Shown here: piece by piece, positions 40,028 to 48,366 of the stretch | How the letters are laid out: every line of letters starts with the position of its first letter | Position numbering within the stretch: the first letter of the stretch is position 1 | Assembly (NCBI GenBank): GCA_964453155.1 | Contig: CAYVQU010000013.1 | Coordinates: forward strand, 1-52,539 | DNA: 52,539 bases | DNA from: CAYVQU01 sp964453155 | Lineage (GTDB): Bacteria; Chloroflexota; Anaerolineae; Anaerolineales; UBA11858 | Direction of reading: 5' to 3' | The notes under the pieces: model-generated | The model's input: only the letters and a program-made list of their open reading frames with translations | What the model was told of the DNA's origin: nothing | The model's database searches: none | Translations under genes and position numbers: made by a program

Positions 40028-41473
40028 ATGTTGGCTAATCTTAAAAGTATTTTACATCGAGATTGCGAAATTGAAACCGATCAATCAGTACTAGTGGGTG
40101 TATCTGGTGGGGTAGATAGTTTATGTTTGCTGGATGGGCTGCATCGTTTAGGGATAAATCTCATCGTAGCCCATTTTGATCACGGCCTCCGATCAAATTC
40201 AGCTGCTGATCTTGAGTTTGTTCGTACAGAGGCCCTTAAACGGGGGAGTCAATTCTTTGGGGAGCGCGCCGATACCGCGGCTTTTGCCCATGAAAAGCGA
40301 CTTTCGATCGAGGCGGCTGGACGGGAATTGAGATATTCTTTCTTGTTTCGCGTCGCGGCAGAAAATGGAGTCCGGGCTGTGGCTACCGCCCATAATGCCG
40401 ATGATCAGGTTGAAACTGTGCTGATGCACTTGATCCGTGGGGCGGGGTTGGATGGCCTGACAGGGATGGCAGTGCGATCCGTTCCGAATAGCTGGAGTAA
40501 TTCCATCCCCCTGATCCGGCCGCTCCTAGGTATCTGGCGGTTGGAAATTGAAACTTATTGTGCTGAAAATAACCTGATTTTCATTGACGATCATACGAAC
40601 CGTGATTTGCGATTTTTCCGAAACCGCTTGCGCCATGAGTTGATCCCTGGGCTGGAATCAGCTTTTGACCCAGGATTCCGACCGCGTCTCTGGCAGACTG
40701 CCAATCTGTTAGCCGCTGACCGGCAAGTATTGGAGAATTTGACCACTCAAACCTGGGAGAAAGAATTCTACGCTGTCAATGCTGACGGATTGGCATTCAC
40801 CCGGGCTGCTTTCAATCAACACCCTCTGGGGTTACGCCGGCGATTAATCCGTAAAGCTATCGCAAAATTGCAACCCGGGGCCCGTGACGTTGATTATGCC
40901 ATCGTTCACCGGGTAATTGATTTCTGTGCCTCGCCGCCAGCTACCCATCAAATGGACATCGGTTTGGGAATCTGGCTTTTTTCGGAAGCTGAGGCGATTT
41001 TTATGACGATGAACCCTGATCAACTACCGGCGCAACAATGGCCGCAAATGGGGGCAGAAATGTCAGGTGTCAGGGTAACGGTCGCAGGTTCGGAGGTGAG
41101 ACTAGTGTTTGAGGCGGGATGGCAACTCACCGGAAATAAGATTGTGGATATTGATCATAGGGTGGCATCCGCATTACAAAATGGGGATGAATTCCAGGTC
41201 TGGTTCGATGCGGGGGAGGCAAATCCTGAGATTGAGGTCCGAACGCGCCAGCCAGGGGATCGGTTCAAACCTTTAGGTCTGAATGGTAAATCTATGAAAT
41301 TATCAGATTTTATGATCAATGAAAAAATTTCGGCGCGGGCCCGTGATCGTTGGCCGTTGGTCTGTTTAGGATCCGATATCGTGTGGGTACCGGGTTATCG
41401 ATTGGCTCACCCTTATCGGGTTACGGGGGATTCAAAACATGTTTTTCAATTGAGAGTTTCCAACAAGAAATAG
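40028..41473 (+). CDS. tilS: tRNA(Ile)-lysidine synthase
   Basis: 481 residues. The PP-loop ATP pyrophosphatase motif is GVSGGVDSLCLL (about residues 24-35), followed by LIVAHFDHGLRSNSAAD and TAHNADDQVETVLMHLIRGAGLDGL, the family's signature. The C-terminal region has the TilS substrate-binding domain and the small C-terminal TilS-C domain (VRTRQPGDRFKPLG). It converts C34 of tRNA-Ile2 to lysidine, essential for reading AUA. It has its own near-leaderless promoter. Confidence 0.95.
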   Translation: MLANLKSILHRDCEIETDQSVLVGVSGGVDSLCLLDGLHRLGINLIVAHFDHGLRSNSAADLEFVRTEALKRGSQFFGERADTAAFAHEKRLSIEAAGRELRYSFLFRVAAENGVRAVATAHNADDQVETVLMHLIRGAGLDGLTGMAVRSVPNSWSNSIPLIRPLLGIWRLEIETYCAENNLIFIDDHTNRDLRFFRNRLRHELIPGLESAFDPGFRPRLWQTANLLAADRQVLENLTTQTWEKEFYAVNADGLAFTRAAFNQHPLGLRRRLIRKAIAKLQPGARDVDYAIVHRVIDFCASPPATHQMDIGLGIWLFSEAEAIFMTMNPDQLPAQQWPQMGAEMSGVRVTVAGSEVRLVFEAGWQLTGNKIVDIDHRVASALQNGDEFQVWFDAGEANPEIEVRTRQPGDRFKPLGLNGKSMKLSDFMINEKISARARDRWPLVCLGSDIVWVPGYRLAHPYRVTGDSKHVFQLRVSNKK

Positions 41474-41519
41474 TTTGGTGGGTGTTCGATTTTGGGTTTT
41501 TCGATTAAAATAAAACTTA

Positions 41520-42536
41520 ATGTTAATGAAAAACTTAATAATGAAATCCAGTCAAGCCCTTCATTCCTTTTCTGATATCAAAACACTCAGCGATCCCCGA
41601 CGGTTGACCGTAGTACGTCTGCTCATGGCGGCTCCAGCGACTTTATCTCAACTTGGAGACAAATTGGGTCTGTCGGCGGCCCGCGTCCGTCACCATCTCA
41701 AAATCTTGGAAACCGCGGGCTTCGTCGAGCTTGTTAAAACCCAGCCAGTGCGCGGGTTTGTCGCCAAGTATTATCAGGCCACAGCCCAGGCATACTTTAT
41801 CAACAATGTGGTCTTACCCCAAGAGACTACAGAGACTCTATTTGTAATTGGCAGCCACGACCTGGCGTTGGAGTTGTTGGCCAATCACTTCGGCGATACC
41901 CCCGCAGCAACTCGCCTCATCACCATCCCCGTCGGGAGTTTGGATGGCTTGCTGGCGCTGCGGAGTGGTCATTGTCAGCTAACCGGTTGTCATCTATTTG
42001 ATCCCGTAGGGGGCGAATATAACACTTCTTACGTGCGGCATATTTTCCCCGGCCAGAAGATGAATGTGTTTACGCTGGCGCATCGCCAGCAAGGATTGCT
42101 GATCGCCCCTGGAAATCCACTCCAGATTAAGGGGCTGGAAGATCTTATTCGGCCAGATGTTTCCTATATCAATCGCAAATCTGGTTCGGGTACTCGGTTG
42201 TGGTTCGATCATGAACTGCATTCTTTAGGGGTAGATCATGCTCATATTCGCGGCTATTCGAATGAGGTTGGAACGCACTCTCAAGTGGCCGCTGCGGTAA
42301 AAACCGGAACCGCGGATGTTGGCCTGGCAATATTGGCTGCGGCCCAGCACCACGAACTTGATTTCATCCCCCTTTTTGAAGAAAGATTTGACTTGGTGCT
42401 GACGGCCGACGCTCTTGCTGATCCCCATTTGATCCCAATATTTGACCTGCTCAACACCCAAAACTTCCAAAATCAAATTTCTGGTTTGGTTGGTTACCGA
42501 ACTACCCAGACTGGACAAGAAACTCAAATTCCATAA
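41520..42536 (+). CDS. ArsR-type HTH plus PBP-like ligand domain regulator
   Basis: 338 residues. Residues about 10-100 are a winged helix of ArsR type (ALHSFSDIKTLSDPRRLTVV, LGLSAARVRHHLKILE). Residues about 115-325 resemble the periplasmic-binding-protein-like domain PF12727 (LITIPVGSLDGLLALRSGHC, SGSGTRLWFDH, VKTGTADVGLAI), found in molybdate/tungstate-linked regulators and in MoeA fusions. It probably senses an oxyanion or a molybdopterin precursor and controls the adjacent tup operon, which starts 22 bp after it. Confidence 0.8.
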   Translation: MLMKNLIMKSSQALHSFSDIKTLSDPRRLTVVRLLMAAPATLSQLGDKLGLSAARVRHHLKILETAGFVELVKTQPVRGFVAKYYQATAQAYFINNVVLPQETTETLFVIGSHDLALELLANHFGDTPAATRLITIPVGSLDGLLALRSGHCQLTGCHLFDPVGGEYNTSYVRHIFPGQKMNVFTLAHRQQGLLIAPGNPLQIKGLEDLIRPDVSYINRKSGSGTRLWFDHELHSLGVDHAHIRGYSNEVGTHSQVAAAVKTGTADVGLAILAAAQHHELDFIPLFEERFDLVLTADALADPHLIPIFDLLNTQNFQNQISGLVGYRTTQTGQETQIP

Positions 42537-42558
42537 CGCATTTTCTAGGAGAAACACT

Positions 42559-43440
42559 GTGAAACGGACGATCATTGTCGCCTTGAATTTGATAATGCTG
42601 GGAACCTTTTTTTTAGTCGGGTGTAATTCGCAAAACCCAGCACCTGAAAGCCAGGAAATTATCCTGGCCACCACCACCAGTACCTATGATTCGGGATTAT
42701 TGGATGCGCTCATCCCCGTTTTTGAAGAGCAGTCAGGTTATATTGTTAAGATTATTTCGGTTGGCACCGGGAAAGCCCTCACCATGGGAGAAGAAGGTAA
42801 TGCCGATCTGTTGCTGGTTCATGCCCCTTCGGCCGAAATGGAGTTTATGAACGGGGGCTATGGGGTTGAACGCCAACTGATTATGCACAACGATTTTGTC
42901 ATCGTGGGCCCATCAGCAGATCCGGCCGGAATCGGAGGTTCAACCGCGGTGCCAGACGTGTTTACAAAAATTGCTTCATCGAAATCCCCCTTTGCCACCC
43001 GCGGGGACGATTCAGGTACCCATAAAAAGGAACGTTTGTATTGGCAGACCGCTGAAATTACTCCCGCGGGTGAGTGGTACTTTGAAACTGGCCAAGGGAT
43101 GGGTGCGACCCTGCAAATCGCTTCTGAGAAGAGCGCTTACACGCTAACGGATCGAGCGACATTTTTATCCTTGCGGGATGTTCTCAGTCTGGAAATATTG
43201 GTTGAGGGGGATGCTTCTTTGCTGAACGTTTACCATACGATGATTGTAAATCCCGACCGTTGGCCAGCAATCAATCTGATCGGTGCTCAAGATTTAACCT
43301 CGTTTTTGATTTCGGATGACGCCCAGGCCATTATCGCTGAGTTTGGTATCGAGGAATATGGGCAACCCCTATTCTTTCCCGATGCTGATAAAACGGACGC
43401 CGATTTTGGTTTATTATTCCTGGCTGCCGGATCAATTTGA
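42559..43440 (+). CDS. tupA: tungstate-binding lipoprotein TupA
   Basis: 293 residues starting at GTG 42559 with AGGAG 7 nt upstream (42547-42551). Signal peptide with lipobox FFLVGC; the mature protein begins with the TTTSTYDSGLLDALIP motif of the TupA/WtpA-like family, followed by VGTGKALTMGEEGNADLLLVHAPS and FATRGDDSGTHKKE, which bind the oxyanion. Tungstate is more likely than molybdate because of the TupA-specific TTTST start. Its stop codon lies inside the arm of the terminator hairpin 43424-43448. Confidence 0.9.
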   Translation: MKRTIIVALNLIMLGTFFLVGCNSQNPAPESQEIILATTTSTYDSGLLDALIPVFEEQSGYIVKIISVGTGKALTMGEEGNADLLLVHAPSAEMEFMNGGYGVERQLIMHNDFVIVGPSADPAGIGGSTAVPDVFTKIASSKSPFATRGDDSGTHKKERLYWQTAEITPAGEWYFETGQGMGATLQIASEKSAYTLTDRATFLSLRDVLSLEILVEGDASLLNVYHTMIVNPDRWPAINLIGAQDLTSFLISDDAQAIIAEFGIEEYGQPLFFPDADKTDADFGLLFLAAGSI

Positions 43441-43448
43441 TCCGGCAG
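43424..43448 (+). terminator. hairpin overlapping tupA stop codon
   Basis: CTGCCGGATCAA (43424-43435) and TTGATCCGGCAG (43437-43448) form a 12-bp stem with a one-base loop, followed by TTCTTTT. It can lower readthrough from tupA into tupB-tupC, giving more binding protein than transporter. Confidence 0.65.
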
Positions 43449-43523
43449 TTCTTTTAGGGTAACAAAATGGGTAGCTACCTCATCCTAAAGAAGTTTCTCT
43501 ACCTTTGAAGTTAGGAAAATAGT

Positions 43524-44225
43524 ATGGAATGGATTTGGAATGGAATTTTGCAAGCGATACGCCTACTGTGGCAGGGCGATCCAGAAGTTATTCAAATTAC
43601 ATTACTTTCGCTAGCCGTGTCGGGATCTGCTACGGGGATCAGTTTGCTGATTGGATTGCCAATCGGCACAATGTTGGCGTTGGGGCGTTTTCCGACTCGC
43701 CGGTTTTGGCTCAGCTTGATCAATACCGGGATGGCTTTACCACCGGTCGTCGTGGGGTTAGTCGTTTCAATTTTTTTGTGGCGCAATGGCCCCTTGGGTC
43801 AACTCCGATTAATGTATACGCCCACGGCAATTGTGATCGCCCAATTCATTATCGCGGCCCCGATTGTGATTGGATTAACGGTAGCCGCGTTACAACAACT
43901 GGACCCGAATTTACAAACCCAATTATTAGGCTTGGGCGCCTCTCGTTGGCAGATGATTTGGCTGTTATGGCGGGAGGCCCGGTTACCCTTATTGGCTGCA
44001 GTGATGGCTGGATTTGGCGGCGTAATTTCGGAGGTGGGGGCCTCGATGATGGTGGGCGGCAACCTGCGGCATCACACTCGGGTTTTGACGACCGCGATCG
44101 TGTTGGAAAACAGCCGTGGTGAATTTGGTCCAGCAATTGCCCTGAGTGTAATTCTCTTGTTATTGGCCTATCTGGTTACGCTGGCCTTAACCTGGATTCA
44201 GCAAAGAAACGCGCCCGGTAAATGA
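43524..44225 (+). CDS. tupB: tungstate ABC transporter permease TupB
   Basis: 233 residues with about six membrane helices and the permease signature EVGASMMVGGN, preceded by LGASRWQMIWLLWREARLPLL, the EAA-type loop that contacts the ATPase. It is the length of TupB-type ModB-like permeases. Its stop overlaps the tupC ATG (ATGATG), so permease and ATPase are translationally coupled. Confidence 0.92.
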   Translation: MEWIWNGILQAIRLLWQGDPEVIQITLLSLAVSGSATGISLLIGLPIGTMLALGRFPTRRFWLSLINTGMALPPVVVGLVVSIFLWRNGPLGQLRLMYTPTAIVIAQFIIAAPIVIGLTVAALQQLDPNLQTQLLGLGASRWQMIWLLWREARLPLLAAVMAGFGGVISEVGASMMVGGNLRHHTRVLTTAIVLENSRGEFGPAIALSVILLLLAYLVTLALTWIQQRNAPGK

Positions 44226-45337
44226 TGACTCAGAACGCTACTCCGATATTATCCGCCCGCAACCTGGTTGTTCATCGCGATGGCAAACGGGTGTTGAATA
44301 TTTCTGATATCCAGGTGGAAGAATCCAAAACCTTAGCCATTATAGGTTCCAATGGGGCTGGCAAAAGCACCCTAATGTTGGCCCTGGTCACCCTGCTCAA
44401 ACGAACCGCGGGGGAGTTATATTTTCGGGATATGTTGCTGTCAAAGCGGAACACGGCCGCATTCAGACGAAAGATCGCCTTGGTGCTGCAAGACCCATTA
44501 TTATTGGATGCCACGGTCTATAAAAATGTGGCCATGGGACTACGATTTCGGGGGCTTCCGGCGAAAGAAATTGTGCCCAAAGTGACGTATTGGCTCGAAA
44601 AATTGGGGATCGCCCACTTAAAAGATCGCTCTGCCCGCCAGCTATCAGGCGGCGAAGCCCAACGAGTCAGTTTGGCCCGGGCCTTCGCCTTAGACCCCGA
44701 AATTCTTTTACTAGATGAACCTTTCCGCGCTCTGGATGCACGGACTCGCAGCCAAATTCTTGAAGATTTTCAAGTATTGCTCGCGAATTCCACTCTGACA
44801 ACCCTGTTTGTCACCCACGACATGAATGAGGCCCTGTTACTGGGGGATCGGATTGCTGTGATCCTGGACGGCGAGCTGCGTCAAATGGGAACCCCAGAGG
44901 AAATCTTCAACAGCCCCGTGGATGTTGAAGTGGGTTCTTTGGTGGGGGTTGATACGATCTTTAGTGGAAAAATAATTGCCAGCAACAATGAAAATCTAAC
45001 CGTAGATGTTTGTGGCCTCGAAATCATTGCCTTAGGAACCGGATTCATTGGGCAAGAAGTGCTGTTATTGCTCCGCCCCGAAGATATTACCCTGTGGACG
45101 GAGGCCGCCCTACCCCTTTCCAGCGCCCGCAACTGCTTGACGGGAAATATTAGTCGGATTCTGCCGCAAGGGCCGCTTATGAAGGTTGTGATTGAATGTC
45201 GGGGTCAATTTAATCCGAACTGCCTTCAAGTGACTTCACTAATCACTCGTTCGGCTGCCCAAGATATGCACTTGCTGCCAGGGAAAGAAGTTACCTTGAC
45301 GTTCAAAGCCAGTGCCATCCATCTGATCAAACGCTAA
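44222..45337 (+). CDS. tupC: tungstate ABC transporter ATPase TupC
   Basis: 371 residues. Walker A GSNGAGKSTL, Q loop VLQDPLLLDATV, signature LSGGEAQRVSLARAFA, Walker B EILLLDEPFRALD and switch His THDMNEAL. The C-terminal part (about 235-371) is a TOBE/MOP-like oxyanion-binding tail, suggesting feedback inhibition by tungstate or molybdate. It completes the uptake operon tupA-tupB-tupC. Confidence 0.92.
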   Translation: MMTQNATPILSARNLVVHRDGKRVLNISDIQVEESKTLAIIGSNGAGKSTLMLALVTLLKRTAGELYFRDMLLSKRNTAAFRRKIALVLQDPLLLDATVYKNVAMGLRFRGLPAKEIVPKVTYWLEKLGIAHLKDRSARQLSGGEAQRVSLARAFALDPEILLLDEPFRALDARTRSQILEDFQVLLANSTLTTLFVTHDMNEALLLGDRIAVILDGELRQMGTPEEIFNSPVDVEVGSLVGVDTIFSGKIIASNNENLTVDVCGLEIIALGTGFIGQEVLLLLRPEDITLWTEAALPLSSARNCLTGNISRILPQGPLMKVVIECRGQFNPNCLQVTSLITRSAAQDMHLLPGKEVTLTFKASAIHLIKR

Positions 45338-45421
45338 AACGCACCCGAAAACCACCTTAAAAATTTCACGCATTAGGGCGCCAAATGATAAGATAATCAA
45401 AATTCATTTTGGAGGCGAAAA

Positions 45422-45883
45422 ATGCGCCCGGATTGGGACTCTTATTTTTTAAAAATTGCTTATGCGGTATCTGAACGTAGTACATGTGATCGGGCTTTTG
45501 TGGGGTGTGTACTGGTCAAGGATAAAAGAATTCTAACCACCGGTTTCAATGGATCTCCGGCCGGCCAAGAACACTGTGACGAATCTGGGCACCTGATGGT
45601 GGAGGGGCATTGTGTGCGTACGATCCATGCTGAGACTAATGCCATCATCCAGGCTGCCCTTCATGGGGTTTCGACGCGCGGGGCCATCTGCTATGTCACC
45701 CATTTCCCGTGTATTAATTGTACGAAAGCCTTGATCAATGCGGGTGTGGCTAAAATCGTGTACAGCAAGGCCTATCGGCCCGATGAAAACGCATTGAATT
45801 TTCTAGAAACGGCCGCGATTGAGATCGTCCATCGGGAATATGATCCCAATGAGAATAACCATTCAGAAAAAATAGGTCGCTGA
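45422..45883 (+). CDS. dCMP/cytidine deaminase (ComEB-like)
   Basis: 153 residues of the dCMP deaminase family: RSTCDRAFVGCVLVKD at the N-terminus, the catalytic zinc site HAETNAI with proton-shuttling Glu, and HFPCINCTKALINAG supplying two Cys ligands. It converts dCMP to dUMP for thymidylate synthesis. GGAGG precedes the ATG by about 7 nt. A T-run hairpin at 46011-46045 ends the transcript. Confidence 0.93.
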   Translation: MRPDWDSYFLKIAYAVSERSTCDRAFVGCVLVKDKRILTTGFNGSPAGQEHCDESGHLMVEGHCVRTIHAETNAIIQAALHGVSTRGAICYVTHFPCINCTKALINAGVAKIVYSKAYRPDENALNFLETAAIEIVHREYDPNENNHSEKIGR

Positions 45884-46010
45884 GATTTTGGGCTAGTGGT
45901 TAAATAGTTTATTAGTTGGCTCGTTAGCTGGTTTAAACCAACAAACTTACCAATTAGCCAACTGCCTAAAATTTCCACAACTTACCAAAGACCAAAAAAG
46001 ATTTCAAATC

Positions 46011-46045
46011 AAAAAGAGCACTTCACAAGAATGGGTGCTCTTTTT
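46011..46045. terminator. bidirectional terminator
   Basis: AAAAAGAGCAC (46011-46021) with GTGCTCTTTTT (46035-46045), loop 13 nt, between convergent genes. Just before, 45900-45965 holds imperfect repeats of the TTAGTTGGC/GCCAAC type also seen between parA and parB. Confidence 0.85.
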
Positions 46046-46086
46046 TTGATTAAACTTTTCTGGTTCCGCTTGAGACCTAATTCGGC

Positions 46087-46986
46087 TTAACTCTCTCCAG
46101 GTCCAGATAACCGCTGTAGTTTCAGTTTAACTTCCCGCCATTGAACTTTCGAAATCCCCAGTTTTTGGCGGATTTTATTGTGTTCCATTCCTTCCAACCA
46201 ATCGGTCAGCGCACTGGTCCACCGGCACATATCAAAAGAGAGATGCTTTTCGATTCCGGCTCCATCACTGAGGTCCTCGAGTAAGTATTCCAACCGCCGT
46301 GGTGACCAAGGGAATAATCGATCGGTCAAAGTGTATTTGGTTTGATATTCCTCATAAATCTCAATCCAATCCTCTGGTAGTTCAATTTTCCGCTCTTTAT
46401 AGCGGTGTTGAGGACTGGCATAACGGACAAATAATATTGGCCCATTAGGTGCTTCTAAATCGACATGGTTGGGGCTCAAGTTCAGACATTCTCCCTTTTT
46501 TATGCCCGTACTCAACAACAAGCGCACCAGTGTTAAATGGCGTAAATCGGGTTTATCACCTGTCCGGTAATTTTCTGCTACTTCATAAACCAAACCAATT
46601 TCTTCGGGAGTGAGCACTTTGGGAGTTGGACTCATAACCGATTTTTGAACGACCTTTTCAGCCGGATCGACTAATACTACCCCGTTGGCATGCAGCCACC
46701 TGAAAAAAGATTTTACAGAGGTGATTCTCCGGGCCAGCGTTTTTGGGCTGCAGGGAACCCCGCGCCCTTTTTGCAGCCAATCGAGGAAGTTGTTGATATC
46801 ATTCGTCGATACTTTTCCCAGAGTCTGGTCGGGCGGCAAGAACCCCGCCAGCAGCCGCAAATCGGCCATAAATGCTTTGATCGTATGGGGTGATTTGCCC
46901 TGATCAGCGAGAAACATTTCCCACCCCAAAATAGCCGGGTTGAGCTGTGTTTCGGAGGTGATATGAGCAGTGGTTTGATCCGTCAT
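46087..46986 (-). CDS. degenerate tyrosine recombinase-like protein
   Basis: 299 residues with the fold of XerC/D-type recombinases: a SAM-like N-terminal domain (about 15-105) and a catalytic-fold domain. The active-site residues are lost: the first Arg is Lys163 (TGIKKGE), the HxxR box reads FDMCRW (His to Asp252, Arg255 kept, next His to Trp), the GH motif reads GISK, and no Tyr follows before the stop. It is therefore predicted to bind DNA but not cut it. Expression looks maintained (consensus promoter 47029-47057, GGAG ribosome binding site). Confidence 0.85.
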   Translation of the reverse strand: MTDQTTAHITSETQLNPAILGWEMFLADQGKSPHTIKAFMADLRLLAGFLPPDQTLGKVSTNDINNFLDWLQKGRGVPCSPKTLARRITSVKSFFRWLHANGVVLVDPAEKVVQKSVMSPTPKVLTPEEIGLVYEVAENYRTGDKPDLRHLTLVRLLLSTGIKKGECLNLSPNHVDLEAPNGPILFVRYASPQHRYKERKIELPEDWIEIYEEYQTKYTLTDRLFPWSPRRLEYLLEDLSDGAGIEKHLSFDMCRWTSALTDWLEGMEHNKIRQKLGISKVQWREVKLKLQRLSGPGES

Positions 46987-47028
46987 AATAGTTCTCCAGT
47001 GTTTCGTGTAGTCATATCTGTTGCGTAT

Positions 47029-47057
47029 AGTTTAACCGATCTGTTCAGAAAAGTCAA
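47029..47057 (-). promoter_or_regulatory. promoter of degenerate recombinase
   Basis: On the minus strand TTGACT (47057-47052), a 17-bp spacer and TAAACT (47034-47029), with a leader of about 36 nt to the ATG at 46986. Confidence 0.65.
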
Positions 47058-47122
47058 TTCGAAATTGAAGGGCTCATGAACGTAAGTTGCATAGAAAAAG
47101 AAAATAAGGTAAGCTCTGAGAT

Positions 47123-47190
47123 GCAGATTTCAATTTTGAGTGTTCGTTCACAAATCCAGTGCGACATCTGCTAAGCTGTGGCGGTTAATC
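47123..47190. repeat. dispersed hairpin repeat, degenerate copy 3
   Basis: GCAGATTTC (47123-47131) pairs with GACATCTGC (47163-47171, 8 of 9), followed by TAAGCTGTGGCGGTTAAT. It shares arms and 3' flank with copies at 18641 and 27911 but is less conserved. Confidence 0.4.
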
Positions 47191-47250
47191 CAATGGATAT
47201 TTTCCTATGAATAATCCGACCCACACTTAATTTATCCGGAGGCCCATCCC

Positions 47251-48366
47251 ATGTTAACTCGCGACACGTTGGAAAAATTACTAGATATCAGCCGGCAAAT
47301 GGCGGAAACACGGGCATTAAATCCCCTCCTTGAGTTTGCAATGTGCGAAGTGTTGGACTTTGTCGGTGCGGAGAATGGGTATTTGATTCTTCTGGACGAT
47401 GATGGTGAGTTGGAATTCAGGGTTAGTCATTGCCGTTCTGGAGAAGAAATCAGCCAACCAGACCAGCAAATCAGCCGGACGATATTTAACCGGGTAATTT
47501 CAAATGGAGAATCGATTGTCCTGGCAGATGCGGTTGAAGATGAAGAATTCCAGGATTCAGTTAGTATTTTGGATTTAAATTTACGTTCGGTAATGTGTGT
47601 GCCATTAATCGCTCGGGGGGAAAAACTGGGCGCAATTTATGTGGAGAATCGCTCGGCTGGGGGTGTTTTTGAAGATCAGGAGTTGCGGGCCTTAAAATAT
47701 TTCGCCGCCCACGCCGCGGTCGCCATCGAAAATGCGATCCTTAACGACGATCTAGAAACTCGGGTAACCAGCCGAACCAAAGAACTCAACCAAACAGTTC
47801 AGGATTTGGAAAGAGAGATAGAAGCTCGTAAACGGGCAGAAGCCGAATTGCAGCGTTTGGCCATTACCGACCCGCTCACCGAGGCTTATAATCGCCGTTA
47901 TTTTTTTGAAGTCACCGACCAAGAATTGGAACGGGCTCAGCGGCATAACCTCAATTTGTCGATCGCCATGATGGACCTGGATCATTTCAAAGACATTAAC
48001 GACAATTATGGCCATGTGGTGGGTGATCAAGCTCTCCGAACGATGGCCGACTGTTTTCGGGCGAACCTCCGCAAAACCGATGTTTTGGGACGGTATGGGG
48101 GTGATGAGTTTGCCGTATTGATGCCAGAAACCAACCAAAAAATGGCTCGGAAAACGGCAGATCGGTTGCGTAAAAAGCTGGTTACCGCGCTTAAGAAAAC
48201 CGGATTATTTACCCATAAATTGACCGTCAGTGTTGGAGTTTACGCTTACGCGGCCGACGGGAAAATTGAGGTTGAAGATTTTGTGGATCGGGCTGACCAG
48301 GCTTTGTATAAGGCCAAAGAAGGGGGACGCAATCAGGTCATAATTTGGGACGTAGACCAGAATTAG
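47251..48366 (+). CDS. GAF-GGDEF diguanylate cyclase
   Basis: 371 residues. A GAF domain (about 10-165) and a coiled linker lead into a GGDEF domain (about 200-371) with the active-site motif RYGGDEFAVL and the phosphate-binding LDHFKDINDNYGH. The inhibitory RxxD site is not obvious. It would make cyclic di-GMP in response to a GAF-sensed signal. A good ribosome binding site (CCGGAGG) precedes ATG 47251. The stop overlaps the convergent methylase-like gene by 4 bp. Confidence 0.93.
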   Translation: MLTRDTLEKLLDISRQMAETRALNPLLEFAMCEVLDFVGAENGYLILLDDDGELEFRVSHCRSGEEISQPDQQISRTIFNRVISNGESIVLADAVEDEEFQDSVSILDLNLRSVMCVPLIARGEKLGAIYVENRSAGGVFEDQELRALKYFAAHAAVAIENAILNDDLETRVTSRTKELNQTVQDLEREIEARKRAEAELQRLAITDPLTEAYNRRYFFEVTDQELERAQRHNLNLSIAMMDLDHFKDINDNYGHVVGDQALRTMADCFRANLRKTDVLGRYGGDEFAVLMPETNQKMARKTADRLRKKLVTALKKTGLFTHKLTVSVGVYAYAADGKIEVEDFVDRADQALYKAKEGGRNQVIIWDVDQN

